Below, piece after piece: positions 15,868-24,514 of a stretch of 64,000 bases of DNA. Made by a program: the position numbers and the translations under genes. Where the stretch lies: NCBI GenBank assembly GCA_037189585.1, contig JBBCJA010000023.1, positions 1 through 64,000 on the forward strand, read 5' to 3'. The stretch is from JAEXNA01 sp037189585. GTDB lineage: Bacteria; Vulcanimicrobiota; Xenobia; Xenobiales; JADMJV01. Numbering within the stretch: position 1 is the stretch's first letter; every line of letters starts with the position of its first letter. The notes beneath the pieces are model-generated. The model did not search any database. It was not told the DNA's origin and worked only from the letters and a program-made list of their open reading frames with translations.

Positions 15868-17210
15868 CGATTCATCACTCCGGCCACCAGGGCGGCGTAG
15901 GCCAGACAGACCGCCACAAAAATCCAGACATAAGGAATCGTGCGTTTCAAGAAACGCTCGGTGGACGACTTGGTGAAGGTAGCCAACCACACGTTGGAGG
16001 TGTTGGTCGGGTCGCACACCCCTTGGATCTGACCTACCGCGAAGTAGGCGGCCATCAGAGCCACCGCGGGCATCAAGTTCGCCCCTAGAATCAAAGCCGC
16101 GATCCCCGCTCCTAGGCCGAAGAAGTTCAGCGGGCCGCGATAGAGAGCCAGAGGCGCCAGGAGCGTGAAAAAGAGCAGATAGCCCATCCCTGACTGGGGC
16201 AAGACTCCGCTCAAGAAGGGCGACATGACCACTTTGGTCGGCTCAGCCATCATGGCGTTGAGGGCCATGCCGATCCCGATGAAGAGACCCAGAACCGGAG
16301 CCACGTCCTTGAGCCCCTCCAGAGTCGCCGCGGTCACATTCTGCAAAGCCCGCTTAGGGTCGGTGGTCAGCGCTCCGTAGATGATGCCCACCACGAAAGC
16401 CGGGATGATCTCCCACTTGTAGCCGAGCTCGAAGCGGTCGTACAGAAACCCGCTCACCAGAAGAAGAGCGATGGGGAGAATGGGAGTCAAGAGAGCCAGG
16501 GGAGACATCGGGGGGGTGGGGGGAGCTTCGGCCACCACCGACCAGGCGTAGCTCTTCTCTTTTCCCCCCTCGACCACGAAGAAGACCACCGTGGTCAGAG
16601 CCAGCAAGCCGCCGTAGAGCATCACGTAGTGCTGCACAATGGAGCGATCCAGGCCGAAGATAGTCTCGTAGTTCCCCAAAATGGCCGGATTGAAAATTCC
16701 GCCGGTGGCGATGGCGAAGAGCATCAGACAAGCCGAGAACTCGGCCGAAAGCCCCGCTCCCAACAGAATCGGCAACACCAGAGAGCCCAGCATGATGACG
16801 GCGCCCAGACCGGTGAGCGAAGTGAAGCAGAAGGCCACCACCAAAGTCAGAAGTCCGGCCAGCACCATTTTCCGGTCACCGGCGTACTCCGCCGCCACGC
16901 TGACGATGCGCTGGGCAATTCCGGCGCGAATCACCAGCTGGCTCAGGATCGAGCCGAACACGGTGTACATGATCGGCTCGGCCAGGCGAGCCGCGCCTTT
17001 GGTCATCACGTGGACCTGGATGAAAGACCAGAAGTCCTTGAACTCCGTTCCCTCCGGCAAGGCATCCCAGTTGTAAAAACCGCCCGAGATCATCGCGATG
17101 ATGACCGCCATGCAAGGTAAGGCCAGCAGCGCCGGCATGCGGCGCGTCATCATCAACGCGGCAAAAACGCCGAACGTCGCGACGATCAAGAGTCCGGGCA
17201 GAAAAGACAT
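15864..17210 (-). CDS. Ion-transporter-superfamily permease (partner of hydantoinase)
   Basis: 448 residues with about 11-12 hydrophobic segments. Layout and motifs resemble IT-superfamily carriers such as GntP, CitMHS or DctM-type permeases, with two related halves and the late VGQIQGVCDPTNTSNVWLAT segment near the presumed substrate site. ATG 17210 is preceded by an A/T-rich leader. The stop overlaps the hydantoinase start by 4 bp. Likely role is uptake of a cyclic amide or organic acid used by that enzyme; the specific substrate is not determinable. Confidence 0.7.
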   Translation of the reverse strand: MSFLPGLLIVATFGVFAALMMTRRMPALLALPCMAVIIAMISGGFYNWDALPEGTEFKDFWSFIQVHVMTKGAARLAEPIMYTVFGSILSQLVIRAGIAQRIVSVAAEYAGDRKMVLAGLLTLVVAFCFTSLTGLGAVIMLGSLVLPILLGAGLSAEFSACLMLFAIATGGIFNPAILGNYETIFGLDRSIVQHYVMLYGGLLALTTVVFFVVEGGKEKSYAWSVVAEAPPTPPMSPLALLTPILPIALLLVSGFLYDRFELGYKWEIIPAFVVGIIYGALTTDPKRALQNVTAATLEGLKDVAPVLGLFIGIGMALNAMMAEPTKVVMSPFLSGVLPQSGMGYLLFFTLLAPLALYRGPLNFFGLGAGIAALILGANLMPAVALMAAYFAVGQIQGVCDPTNTSNVWLATFTKSSTERFLKRTIPYVWIFVAVCLAYAALVAGVMNR

Positions 17211-17265
17211 GGAATAAATTTCAATTTGCTAAGCAAGTTCCCTGCAGAAAACCTCGAACGAAGCC

Positions 17266-17295
17266 TCGACACTCGAGATGCCCATGGAGTAAAAT
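17266..17295 (+). promoter_or_regulatory. Sigma70-like promoter of the FAD protein gene
   Basis: TCGACA (17266-17271), 18-bp spacer, TAAAAT (17290-17295). Transcription would start near 17302, only a few bases before ATG 17308, and no Shine-Dalgarno is visible, so the mRNA may be nearly leaderless. Confidence 0.5.
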
Positions 17296-17307
17296 CATGA
17301 AACCTTG

Positions 17308-19584
17308 ATGAAGATCCCCTCATCGCAGAGCCCTCCCGTCGAGCGCTACGTTCCGATCACTGTCCCCGTCGACAAGGTCTTCTCGGAAAAGCAGCCCACG
17401 AACTCTGTAGCCCAATCTCTCCAAGACGCTTACTACACCCATCCGGGCCAGGAGAAGCTCCTCTCCGACATCTATCAAGAGAACCAGACTCTCTACAAAG
17501 AGACGCTGGAGCAGGCGGTGGCCGAGGGGTCGCTGACTCTCGAGCAGGCCGAGGCCCGAGAGGCGACATTCAACAGCGGTCAGGTCGGTCCGTACCGTCC
17601 GAAAACCAAAGACGCCTCCAACTCTCATCTCTTAGATGTCCTCACCGATCTCGAGGGAGACCAATTCTTCCTCTCGCGCCAACCCCAACAGTGTGGCGAC
17701 GGCCTCTATCGGCCGATGGATTTCTATGTCTCACCGGGCCATCTCACGATCCATGGAGCCGCCCAGGGGTGGGAAATCTCTAAGACCAAAGACGGAACGG
17801 ATGTGCCCGTAGCCGACGTGGTGGTTGTCGGCGCCGGTCCGGGTGGCCTGATGACCTCCTGGCAGCTCGCTCGCCGAGGCGGGCGCGTGGTCTGTTTCGA
17901 GTCGGAGCTAGCGGGCTCGAACTTTAACGACGGTGGGGCCAAGGCTGTTCACCATATGCGCACCTCGGTCGCCCTGACCAACATTGTCAGCGAAGGCGGT
18001 CCGACGGGTAGCTGGAAACATCCTCTCAGCTTACAAGGCCAGATCGGAATCATCAGGCCGCACGCCGCGGCCGGCCGTGAAGGGCAAACCAAGCTCACCG
18101 GTGAGAATATGCACGGCGTTCCCAAGGAGAGCACCGATTTGCACGACACCAGCTCGCCGGCCACTCGTGGAGAGCTATGGGAACATCTCTCCCAACTGTC
18201 TCATTCTTTAGCCACGGACTTTCCCAACGCCGTGTTGTGCGAAAGATCACCAGTTCAGGACGTCAGCTACGAAGACGGCTTATTTACCGTAACCACAACC
18301 CGTGGTCACCAGATCAAATGCAAAGAGCTGGTGCTTTCCACCGGGCTGACCGGGTCTCGAGGCGAACAGGCACGTCGCCTTCCCGTGATAGAGAAACTCC
18401 ATCAGCAGGCCCCCGACTCCACCATCTTTATGGAGAAAACCGGCGATAGCCAAACCCAAGCCTCGCGACTGTCCGAGGTCGTCACGGGCCAAAAGAAGGC
18501 TACCCTGGTCGTCAACGACCGGCTTCTTGGCGACCAGAGCTTCCGACAGACCTTCGCCTCTCTCCCCCAGGGAGATCACGCCGCTATCATCGGGTCCGGG
18601 GAATCCGCGGTCAAAGGTGCGCTTGAACTCGCTCACCTCAACCCCAATCTGACGGTCGACCTCTTTGTGAAAGGACGTTTAGAATCGGCTCAGGTTCAGG
18701 TGCCGTCGGAAAACTTCGCGAGCGTGGTAATCGAGAACACTCTCAACGACCCGGACCGAACCGCTCAACTCGCGGAGATGTACAAGGTGTTTGATACCCC
18801 CGTGACCCCGCGCAGTCTGCAAGAGCTTTTCGAGTTGCAACAGTCCGGTCGCGTTCGGATCGTGGAGCTGGGTCAGTATTTTGATGAGGATAGCGTGACG
18901 TTGACTCCTCAATCGGACGGGACCACCCGAATGGACCTCAAAGATCCCGAGGTACTCAAGACCGTTCTCGGCAACGAAGCGGACTATAAGTCCAAAGGGT
19001 TGATGCCCCGGACCGTCGGGGATTCCCACGAGAATACGGTGACCGGTGGAGTCAACTACAGCGCCTTTGTGATCGCCGCGGGATATCACAAGCAGAAGCT
19101 TCAGAGCCATCCTTTAGCTCAGCTCTCTGAGGAAGCCCAAGCCAAAATTCATGCCAATACCATCTCGAATTCGCTTCACCCGGCGCAAACGGCCCTTCCG
19201 GGCTTAGGAGCGGCCGGGCGTCATTTAGCCGAAGAGCTGGCCACGCGCCTGGTCCCAGACGACCGGCGGGTCGAGATCACCCTGTCCGAGAAGGACCGAC
19301 CCGATAAAGACGTCAGTATCTCCGTGGTAGATCAATTTATCCGCAACGGAGGAGTGTCTCCGGCTTTTATTGACCACGTCAACGAAGCGATCTCGATGAA
19401 CACTCGCGACCCCAGGTCGGAAGCTTTTCTGGTTTTCGGAGGTCAAGACTCCAAACTTCGAGAGCTCCTGGCCAGCCCACCGGAAGCTCTCTCCGACGCG
19501 CAAAAGGAAGTTCTCCAGCGTGGGCTAGAGTTGCAACATCGGCTCAACGAGGCCAAGCCTCATATTTATAAGCCGCTCACTTAG
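17308..19584 (+). CDS. FAD/NAD(P)-dependent oxidoreductase with long N-terminal extension
   Basis: 758 residues. A Rossmann FAD motif VVVVGAGPGGLMTSWQLARR sits at about residue 172, followed by CFESELAG; a second nucleotide-type segment, HAAIIGSGESAVKGALELAH, is near residue 425, as in flavin monooxygenases and thioredoxin-reductase-like enzymes. The first ~165 residues are not part of that fold: a Ser/Pro-rich, non-hydrophobic start (MKIPSSQSPPVERYVPITV) then helical sequence. The last ~130 residues are also unassigned. ATG 17308 follows a TTG codon. Substrate unknown. The disordered N-terminus resembles secretion signals of effectors, but that is speculation. Confidence 0.75.
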   Translation: MKIPSSQSPPVERYVPITVPVDKVFSEKQPTNSVAQSLQDAYYTHPGQEKLLSDIYQENQTLYKETLEQAVAEGSLTLEQAEAREATFNSGQVGPYRPKTKDASNSHLLDVLTDLEGDQFFLSRQPQQCGDGLYRPMDFYVSPGHLTIHGAAQGWEISKTKDGTDVPVADVVVVGAGPGGLMTSWQLARRGGRVVCFESELAGSNFNDGGAKAVHHMRTSVALTNIVSEGGPTGSWKHPLSLQGQIGIIRPHAAAGREGQTKLTGENMHGVPKESTDLHDTSSPATRGELWEHLSQLSHSLATDFPNAVLCERSPVQDVSYEDGLFTVTTTRGHQIKCKELVLSTGLTGSRGEQARRLPVIEKLHQQAPDSTIFMEKTGDSQTQASRLSEVVTGQKKATLVVNDRLLGDQSFRQTFASLPQGDHAAIIGSGESAVKGALELAHLNPNLTVDLFVKGRLESAQVQVPSENFASVVIENTLNDPDRTAQLAEMYKVFDTPVTPRSLQELFELQQSGRVRIVELGQYFDEDSVTLTPQSDGTTRMDLKDPEVLKTVLGNEADYKSKGLMPRTVGDSHENTVTGGVNYSAFVIAAGYHKQKLQSHPLAQLSEEAQAKIHANTISNSLHPAQTALPGLGAAGRHLAEELATRLVPDDRRVEITLSEKDRPDKDVSISVVDQFIRNGGVSPAFIDHVNEAISMNTRDPRSEAFLVFGGQDSKLRELLASPPEALSDAQKEVLQRGLELQHRLNEAKPHIYKPLT

Positions 19585-19591
19585 TGGGCTT

Positions 19592-19758
19592 CGACATAAA
19601 TTCTATCGTCAGAGCTCGTCTCCAGGTGCCGCTATGACGGGAGCTTCGACGACGACATGTACAGAGACGTACATCAGGAGTCGGGAGCACCGTCAGAGTG
19701 GTGCTCGGCGGGGAGATATGACATCGTGCCGTTTACCGGTATGATGGAATTTCTGTCG
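19592..19758. ncRNA. Candidate structured RNA or folded 5' leader
   Basis: The ends pair: CGACATAAATTC (19592-19603) with GAATTTCTGTCG (19747-19758), 11 of 12 pairs. Inside are nested hairpins: AGCTC..GTC (about 19612-19620) with GAC..GAGCT (19637-19645), ATGTAC/GTACAT (19657-19662/19669-19674), GAGCACC/GGTGCTC (19685-19691/19700-19706) and CATCGTGCCG/CGGTATGATG (19722-19731/19737-19746, with G-U pairs). That is a closed multibranch junction of ~167 nt with no open frame of note. It lies between the FAD gene and the small helical gene at 19879. I recognise no Rfam family, and either strand could be the transcript. Confidence 0.5.
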
Positions 19759-19878
19759 AGTCCCGCTTAGGGTGTGCAACTCGCGAAAAAACGTGTGCAA
19801 TCGATTTGCAACACCTCATTCGTACTCTGACTTCAGACAACAACGGAGCGCGGCTCCGAGAAGAAAGAGGACACCGAA

Positions 19879-20145
19879 ATGATGGAAATTATGATCGACA
19901 CCGCCAAGAAGAACCTGGAAGTTTTGGCCGAGATGCAGCAGCGCAACGAAGAGATGGTTCGAGTGATGCTTAACCACGTGGCCAAGACCCGCGAGCAGGT
20001 GGTCGCCACCAACGAATCCCTCCTTCACCTGGCCGCTCAGCAGGGCAAAGCCGCTGAGTCGTACGTGACCGACACCATCAAGGCTTCTCGCGAAATCGTG
20101 GAAAAGCAGGTCCAAGAGGCCCGCAAAGCTGTCGCCGTCAAGTAA
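19879..20145 (+). CDS. Small helical phasin-like protein
   Basis: 88 residues, nearly all amphipathic helix (MMEIMIDTAKKNLEVLAEMQ... ending REIVEKQVQEARKAVAVK) with no Cys. Length and heptads resemble small phasin-like or other helical surface-coating proteins, but no PHA genes lie nearby. RBS AGAGGA is 8 bases before the ATG and an intrinsic terminator follows, so it is probably a single-gene unit, preceded by the folded element at 19592-19758. Confidence 0.6.
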   Translation: MMEIMIDTAKKNLEVLAEMQQRNEEMVRVMLNHVAKTREQVVATNESLLHLAAQQGKAAESYVTDTIKASREIVEKQVQEARKAVAVK

Positions 20146-20165
20146 GAACTCGACGCCTCGAGGAG

Positions 20166-20198
20166 AAAGGACCGTGCTGAAAAGGCCCGGTCCTTTTT
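20166..20198 (+). terminator. Intrinsic terminator
   Basis: AAAGGACCG pairs with CGGTCCTTT and the T run continues TTGCTTTT. It ends the 19879-20145 gene. Confidence 0.85.
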
Positions 20199-20223
20199 GC
20201 TTTTGCCCCTCACGCTCGCCCCT

Positions 20224-20460
20224 CACGCGGGTAACGCTGTCAGTTTTTCTGATAGCGTATCCTTCACGCGGGTAACGCTGCCAGTTTTCCTGATAGCGTA
20301 TCCTTCACACGGGTAACGCTGTCAGTTTTTCTGATAGCGTATTCTTCACGCGGGTAACGCTGCCAGTTTTTCTGATAGCGTACCCTTCGCGCGGGTAGCG
20401 CTGCCAGTTTTTCTGATAGCGTGCACATCACGCGGATAGTGCCAGCGTTCCTGATGGTAC
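20224..20460. repeat. Six tandem 41-bp hairpin repeats
   Basis: CACGCGGGTAACGCTG(T/C)CAG then TTTTTCTGATAGCGTAT recurs at 20224, 20265, 20306, 20347, 20388 and 20429, exactly 41 bp apart; the last unit is degenerate. Within each unit ACGCTGTCAG can pair with CTGATAGCGT around TTTTT. There are no unique spacers, so it is not a CRISPR array. Two related units, inverted, lie at 48162-48240. The stretch holds no gene. Confidence 0.85.
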
Positions 20461-20564
20461 CTATCCTACAGGATGGAGCAAAAGGGTCCGTCTAGAGCTT
20501 TTCTGTACCCTATTCGAACACCATGATGAGTCCACTTTGAAACCATTTTAGAGGAGACTTTGAT

Positions 20565-21065
20565 ATGAAGATCGTTCGAAATCTACTGGCCTTGGGCTTC
20601 GCCCTGACACTTTTGGCGCCGGCCCTGGCTCAGCAGACCGAACCCGCTAAGAGCGGCGCGGACAAACCGACCCTATCCACCTACGACAACAAGCCGCCCG
20701 CTCAAGCTCAGCCCCCTCAGTCCGACACCAACACGGACATCGAGACTTCCACCAATCCCGAGACTCCTCGACCGGATCTGAGCACCCCTCCGAAGCAGTA
20801 TGACGACACCTCCAACCTGTCGGAGGGCGAAAAAGCTGACGAAAAAACGAAAGGGGATGAGGATGTGATCCCCACTTACAACAAAGAGCCTGATCCGAAA
20901 GGCCAAAACCAGGACCTCCCGGCCGAGTCCTACGACAAGAAGCCTAACCCCACCGGGGATGCTCAGAAACTCGATGCTGTCCGTTACGACGAGAAAAATG
21001 AAGCCAACGACGGTAAAGAGGGACAGCTAGAGATGAAAGTGCTGGAAGGCGAAGTCAAACCGTAA
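20565..21065 (+). CDS. Exported low-complexity protein with repeated Tyr-Asp/Asn motifs
   Basis: 166 residues. MKIVRNLLALGFALTLLAPA, ending at ALA, is a Sec signal peptide. The mature part is very polar, rich in Pro, Asp, Lys and Thr, and predicted disordered, with motifs such as STYDNKPP, PTYNKEPDPKG, ESYDKKPNPTG and VRYDEKNEA at intervals of about 30-45 residues. Repeated Tyr-acidic-Lys-Pro units suggest a surface or periplasmic binding chain. RBS GAGGAGA precedes the ATG and a strong terminator follows. No family recognised. Confidence 0.7.
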   Translation: MKIVRNLLALGFALTLLAPALAQQTEPAKSGADKPTLSTYDNKPPAQAQPPQSDTNTDIETSTNPETPRPDLSTPPKQYDDTSNLSEGEKADEKTKGDEDVIPTYNKEPDPKGQNQDLPAESYDKKPNPTGDAQKLDAVRYDEKNEANDGKEGQLEMKVLEGEVKP

Positions 21066-21075
21066 GTCCTACCAC

Positions 21076-21112
21076 AGAAAAAAGCGCCTGCTAGTCAGGC
21101 GCTTTTTTCTTT
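21076..21112. terminator. Bidirectional intrinsic terminator
   Basis: GAAAAAAGCGCCTG-CTAG-TCAGGCGCTTTTTTC is nearly symmetrical with A and T runs on both sides, so it can end the converging genes on both strands. On the minus strand the hairpin includes the last codons of the calpain-like gene. Confidence 0.85.
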
Positions 21113-22219
21113 ACCCGAGGTCGTCTGCATGGAGATCTTGCCGAAATCGCGCACATACTCTTCGTAGCTGAGCTCGAAAATACCGTCGTCCCTACCGTCT
21201 CGCGGTTTCCCCTTCTCATTGGTCGGCTCAAAACGACCCCAGGGGTTACGAACCTTGATGGTTTCGGCTTTCTCGTCGATTCCGAGTACGGTATGCGCAT
21301 GGCCGGAAACCAGATTCAGCTCTCGTTTGCCGTTGCGGGTCCAGGTCATGATGATGTGCTTGTTCGAAAGCTGTTCGGTCATTCCGGCCACGAAGGTCGG
21401 AGTCTCTCCCTTCTTGGTGCCCGAAAGGTCTTGCGGAACTTTAGTGGTCACGGCCTTCCCATTGCTCCAGGCACGGATCGACTTGGCAGGCCAGCTGGAG
21501 AGCTCGAAGGCGGCCTCCGGATTCTTGCCTTGCAATGTTCCCCAGGCCTTCTCCACGTGGTTCAGCCAAGTCCCGTTCTTCCCGGCGGTGGCGAAAAGCG
21601 CCGTCTCGGTATCGGTCGTCGGCGCAACTACCACTGGCTTCTTCAAGCCGGGAAACTTGATCGCCACCTTCCCATCGGTGCGAATAGAAAAAGCGTCTTT
21701 GATCACATGGGGATCGATCAGCGCTTGACCCACCGTCGTTGATAGAATGGCGCAACTGGGCCCGATTCCCTGACGCACTTTCATTCCGTCGGGTAACTTC
21801 CCGGTGAAAAGCTCGGTTGAGGCGCGCTCTAGCTTGGTGAGATACTTGTTGTAGTAGATGTCGGCGTAGAGCTTCTCACCTTCCTCGGCCTGAAATTCCC
21901 GGTCGCTTCGTAGCTCGTCGATAAATTCTCGAGTCACCGCGGGCTTGCGGAGGAAGCCTTGCTCTTCGGCGTGATCGTTAACCAATGAATAGAGGGTGCC
22001 CAGGGCCGCCGCGTCCTCCCCTTGGATAGACGGGTCGGCGACGCTTTTTCGCAACTCCGACCAGGTGATCCGCGAGTTGCCGTCCCTATCGAAACGGTCG
22101 AAATTTCTATCGATCAGCTCGAAGACATCTTCTTTCCGCGCGTTCTTAGCCGAGGCTCCCCGATGAAAGCTCGACTGAAGGCGTGCGGCCGCGCCGTGCG
22201 AGGAAGCGACACTTTTCAT
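21095..22219 (-). CDS. Calpain-like cysteine protease with EF-hand
   Basis: 374 residues from ATG 22219; a longer start at 22324 would overlap the divergent gene. An EF-hand loop lies at 44-55 (DRDGNSRITWSE: Asp44, Asp46, Asn48, Ile51, Glu55). A C2-type protease core follows: RQGIGPSCAILS (Cys156; calpain 'QG.lGDCW'), SGHAHTVLGI (His307; calpain 'GHAYSV') and VRNPWG (Asn325; calpain 'LRNPWG'). All three catalytic residues are present. There is no signal peptide; the first 30 residues are Ser/Ala-rich and probably disordered. Ca2+-regulated proteolysis is inferred. Secretion, if any, would not use Sec. Confidence 0.8.
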   Translation of the reverse strand: MKSVASSHGAAARLQSSFHRGASAKNARKEDVFELIDRNFDRFDRDGNSRITWSELRKSVADPSIQGEDAAALGTLYSLVNDHAEEQGFLRKPAVTREFIDELRSDREFQAEEGEKLYADIYYNKYLTKLERASTELFTGKLPDGMKVRQGIGPSCAILSTTVGQALIDPHVIKDAFSIRTDGKVAIKFPGLKKPVVVAPTTDTETALFATAGKNGTWLNHVEKAWGTLQGKNPEAAFELSSWPAKSIRAWSNGKAVTTKVPQDLSGTKKGETPTFVAGMTEQLSNKHIIMTWTRNGKRELNLVSGHAHTVLGIDEKAETIKVRNPWGRFEPTNEKGKPRDGRDDGIFELSYEEYVRDFGKISMQTTSGKEKSA

Positions 22220-22322
22220 ACCAGCAGAATACGGAAGGCGAATCAGAACTGTGTTACATCCGTGTAGATCCCTCACCATCGACAGAAGGAGAGTGCGGCC
22301 AAGCATCCGGAAGGCTCGACAC

Positions 22323-23783
22323 ATGACGGATCCGGATGAACTGTACCTGGACCTGATCGGTCACCTGGAAAACGATCGACTCTCCGAAGCCCGGCGGTGT
22401 CACGACTCTCTAGCCCCGATCGAGCCTTCGAGTCAAAGAGTGATCGTGGTCGGAGCCCAGCTTTTGGAGAAGTCCGGCCATCTTGAGAAAGCGCAGGAGA
22501 GCCTGGAAGCCTACGTGGCCAAAAATCTTGACGCGGGGGTGGCCCGAGCCAATCTCGCCCGGCTCTACTACAAGGCGGGAGAGCGCAGCAAAGCTGTCTC
22601 CACCGTACGATTCGCCCTGATGAGAGCCCCGAATCAGGAACGCTCCCTCCACTTTTACGCGGCGCTGATTCAAGAGGATGGCGGTATCCAAGGAGCCTTG
22701 GACACTCTCAAACTGTTGTCCGACATGCCCGGAGCCTGGCTTCCCGCATGGGTGGCCGCGCAGTTGGCGCGTGCGCACGACCTACCAGAGAGGATCCCGG
22801 AGTACCTGGTGGTCGCCGCTAGGAACTCTCAGGCTCCTTTTCCTCCCAATCCGGAAAGCTTCCGAGAGCTCTTCATGGCGGTTCCAACCCAAGATCGACG
22901 GACTCTCGCTAATAGTCTACGCTCTTACTGCCGTGCCGAGACCCGAGAGTTTCTCGACCTGGTCATGTCGGCCACCGCTCCCCGATATCTCTCCTCTGAT
23001 ACTCCCTCTCACGTTCATCCATTGCGGCGCTCCGTCTGGCGCCATCTCGTGGCGCCCACCCAGCGCTCAGTCTTTGGACTGGGCCCTGTGAGCTTCATCA
23101 AGCCGGAAACCTGGGGAGTCGCGGAAATCGCGGGACGATTGGGCCGGGGATATGCCCTCCTTGTGAGTGAGGCGCTCGACTCGCGAGCAGGCCTCGATGC
23201 CGCGGTCTTGCTGGAAACCGACCCGGCGCGCGGCGTTATGACCCGCTCGGGACCGCTTCCCGGAACTCTGCTAGCCGGCCTTGCCGGCTCGAGCTGTACT
23301 CACCTGATTTCGAGCTATCTCTCTTTCCGCGACCCCTCGGAGTTTGTCCTCGACGTGGAGATCTATAACTCCGACGGGATCTACAGTGGGCGCGAAAGCT
23401 TCCGCGCCCAGCACCCGGGGGCGTGCCTGAGCGCCCTCAGCGACAGATTGGCCTCTCTTGGTCTGACTCCGTCCGACGATTCACCACGACCTCCGGAGCC
23501 GAACTTCGACCTACCGGACGCCCTGGCTCGCGAGAGTGTCGCGGTTCTAACTCTATGCGCCGAAAGGGCGCTCGCCGTGGAAACCATCACAAATCCCGGA
23601 CAACTTCTCGACCAACTAGTGGAGTACGCCGTCGCGGCCCAAAGCGGGGCCGCGATGTTGACGCTATGGGCCGGAGTGGAAGCGGCCGCTCGGGCACACC
23701 TGGAGGCGGGCCTACTCCAACAACCCCTGGTCCAGGAAATTCTCGAACAAAATCCTCAAATCCATGCGTGGGTAGGTCCATAG
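22323..23783 (+). CDS. TPR-like protein of unknown function
   Basis: 486 residues from ATG 22323 (MTDPDELYLDLIGHLENDRL); the frame is open 24 codons further upstream but that part overlaps the divergent gene's leader. Residues ~1-160 are alternating helices with TPR spacing (LEKSGHLEKAQESLEAYV, ARANLARLYYKAGERSKAV). The C-terminal two thirds are unrecognised, with mixed strands (GRGYALLVSEALDS, SSYLSFRDPSEFVLDVEIYN) and a helical end. No signal peptide or membrane segment. Probably a cytoplasmic scaffold. Confidence 0.7.
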   Translation: MTDPDELYLDLIGHLENDRLSEARRCHDSLAPIEPSSQRVIVVGAQLLEKSGHLEKAQESLEAYVAKNLDAGVARANLARLYYKAGERSKAVSTVRFALMRAPNQERSLHFYAALIQEDGGIQGALDTLKLLSDMPGAWLPAWVAAQLARAHDLPERIPEYLVVAARNSQAPFPPNPESFRELFMAVPTQDRRTLANSLRSYCRAETREFLDLVMSATAPRYLSSDTPSHVHPLRRSVWRHLVAPTQRSVFGLGPVSFIKPETWGVAEIAGRLGRGYALLVSEALDSRAGLDAAVLLETDPARGVMTRSGPLPGTLLAGLAGSSCTHLISSYLSFRDPSEFVLDVEIYNSDGIYSGRESFRAQHPGACLSALSDRLASLGLTPSDDSPRPPEPNFDLPDALARESVAVLTLCAERALAVETITNPGQLLDQLVEYAVAAQSGAAMLTLWAGVEAAARAHLEAGLLQQPLVQEILEQNPQIHAWVGP

Positions 23784-23826
23784 GAAGCTTCCAAAGGGAG
23801 TCCCATCTGCCACGGAACCCTCTCCG

Positions 23827-23991
23827 ATGATCATCCATCTCAACGGCATGCCCGGTACCGGGAAGTTGACGATTGCTCGCCTGGTGGCCCAAGAATTGGA
23901 GGGACGACTCGTGGACAACCATTCCATCATTGACGAAGTCACATTAGAGCACGAGTTCGACAGCCAAGGTGCTGTCATCGAAGGCGGCTAA
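23827..23991 (+). pseudogene. Truncated P-loop kinase/AAA-type protein
   Basis: The 54-residue product begins MIIHLNGMPGTGKLTIARLV, a Walker A motif in the style of small AAA/shikimate-kinase-like phosphotransferases, and continues VDNHSIIDEVT before losing family resemblance and stopping at TAA. Intact relatives are about 160-190 residues, so about two thirds is missing. The start lies 44 bp after the TPR gene. Confidence 0.65.
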
Positions 23992-24401
23992 CTTAGCAAC
24001 AGCATTCCCTCGGTGAGCTCCGACAAGAGGGAGTTACCGCTGGAGGCGGGAGAGCGCGAGGAAAATTGGCGAACGTCATCCGCGAGCAGCAAGCGCTCGG
24101 GGTTACCGGAGTTGTGAAGAGGCTGACTGCTAAAGGGCGACACATACTCCGGTAACGGCTCGTCATCTCTCAGCTCCGCCGGCAGAGCATCGATCATGGC
24201 CTGGCTCGGGGTGTACTGGCGAACATTTGGACTAAGCTGTCGCCAGGTACCCGGCTCCCGTAGCGAAGCAGCCAGGACGGAACTGTCCTTGATTTCAGCC
24301 GGGCTGGCCGGAGACGTCACGGGGTGTGCCGGTCCGGACGTGGGCGTGAGAGACTTACTTGAGAGATACGGGATACTGTTGGACTGAGAAACCAGATTCA
24401 T
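23988..24401 (-). CDS. Hypothetical Ser/Pro-rich protein
   Basis: 137 residues, rich in Ser, Pro, Leu and Thr, with no hydrophobic segment. The N-terminus (MNLVSQSNSIPYLSSKSLTP) is of the disordered, polar type also seen in several neighbours. No family or motif. No clear Shine-Dalgarno. The stop overlaps the converging truncated kinase by 4 bp. The frame could be a chance one; moderate support only. Confidence 0.4.
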   Translation of the reverse strand: MNLVSQSNSIPYLSSKSLTPTSGPAHPVTSPASPAEIKDSSVLAASLREPGTWRQLSPNVRQYTPSQAMIDALPAELRDDEPLPEYVSPFSSQPLHNSGNPERLLLADDVRQFSSRSPASSGNSLLSELTEGMLLLS

Positions 24402-24514
24402 ATTCTCAGACTATCCCGAAGCAGTAGCCGAGGGGATGACTGAAACCGGGTATTGTTGCCGACTTGTAAATTCTTCGGTCACTGGGAGCAGGCCCAAGGC
24501 GGTCAAACTGGAGG

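Noticed and set aside
15868..16017. Upstream extension of the hydantoinase gene
   Set aside because: It would overlap the end of the permease gene by about 150 bp and has no family similarity; ATG 15867 fits the N-terminal domain start.
20224..20460. Possible CRISPR array from regular repeats
   Set aside because: Units are contiguous at 41 bp with no unique spacers, each unit is internally palindromic and no cas genes are near.
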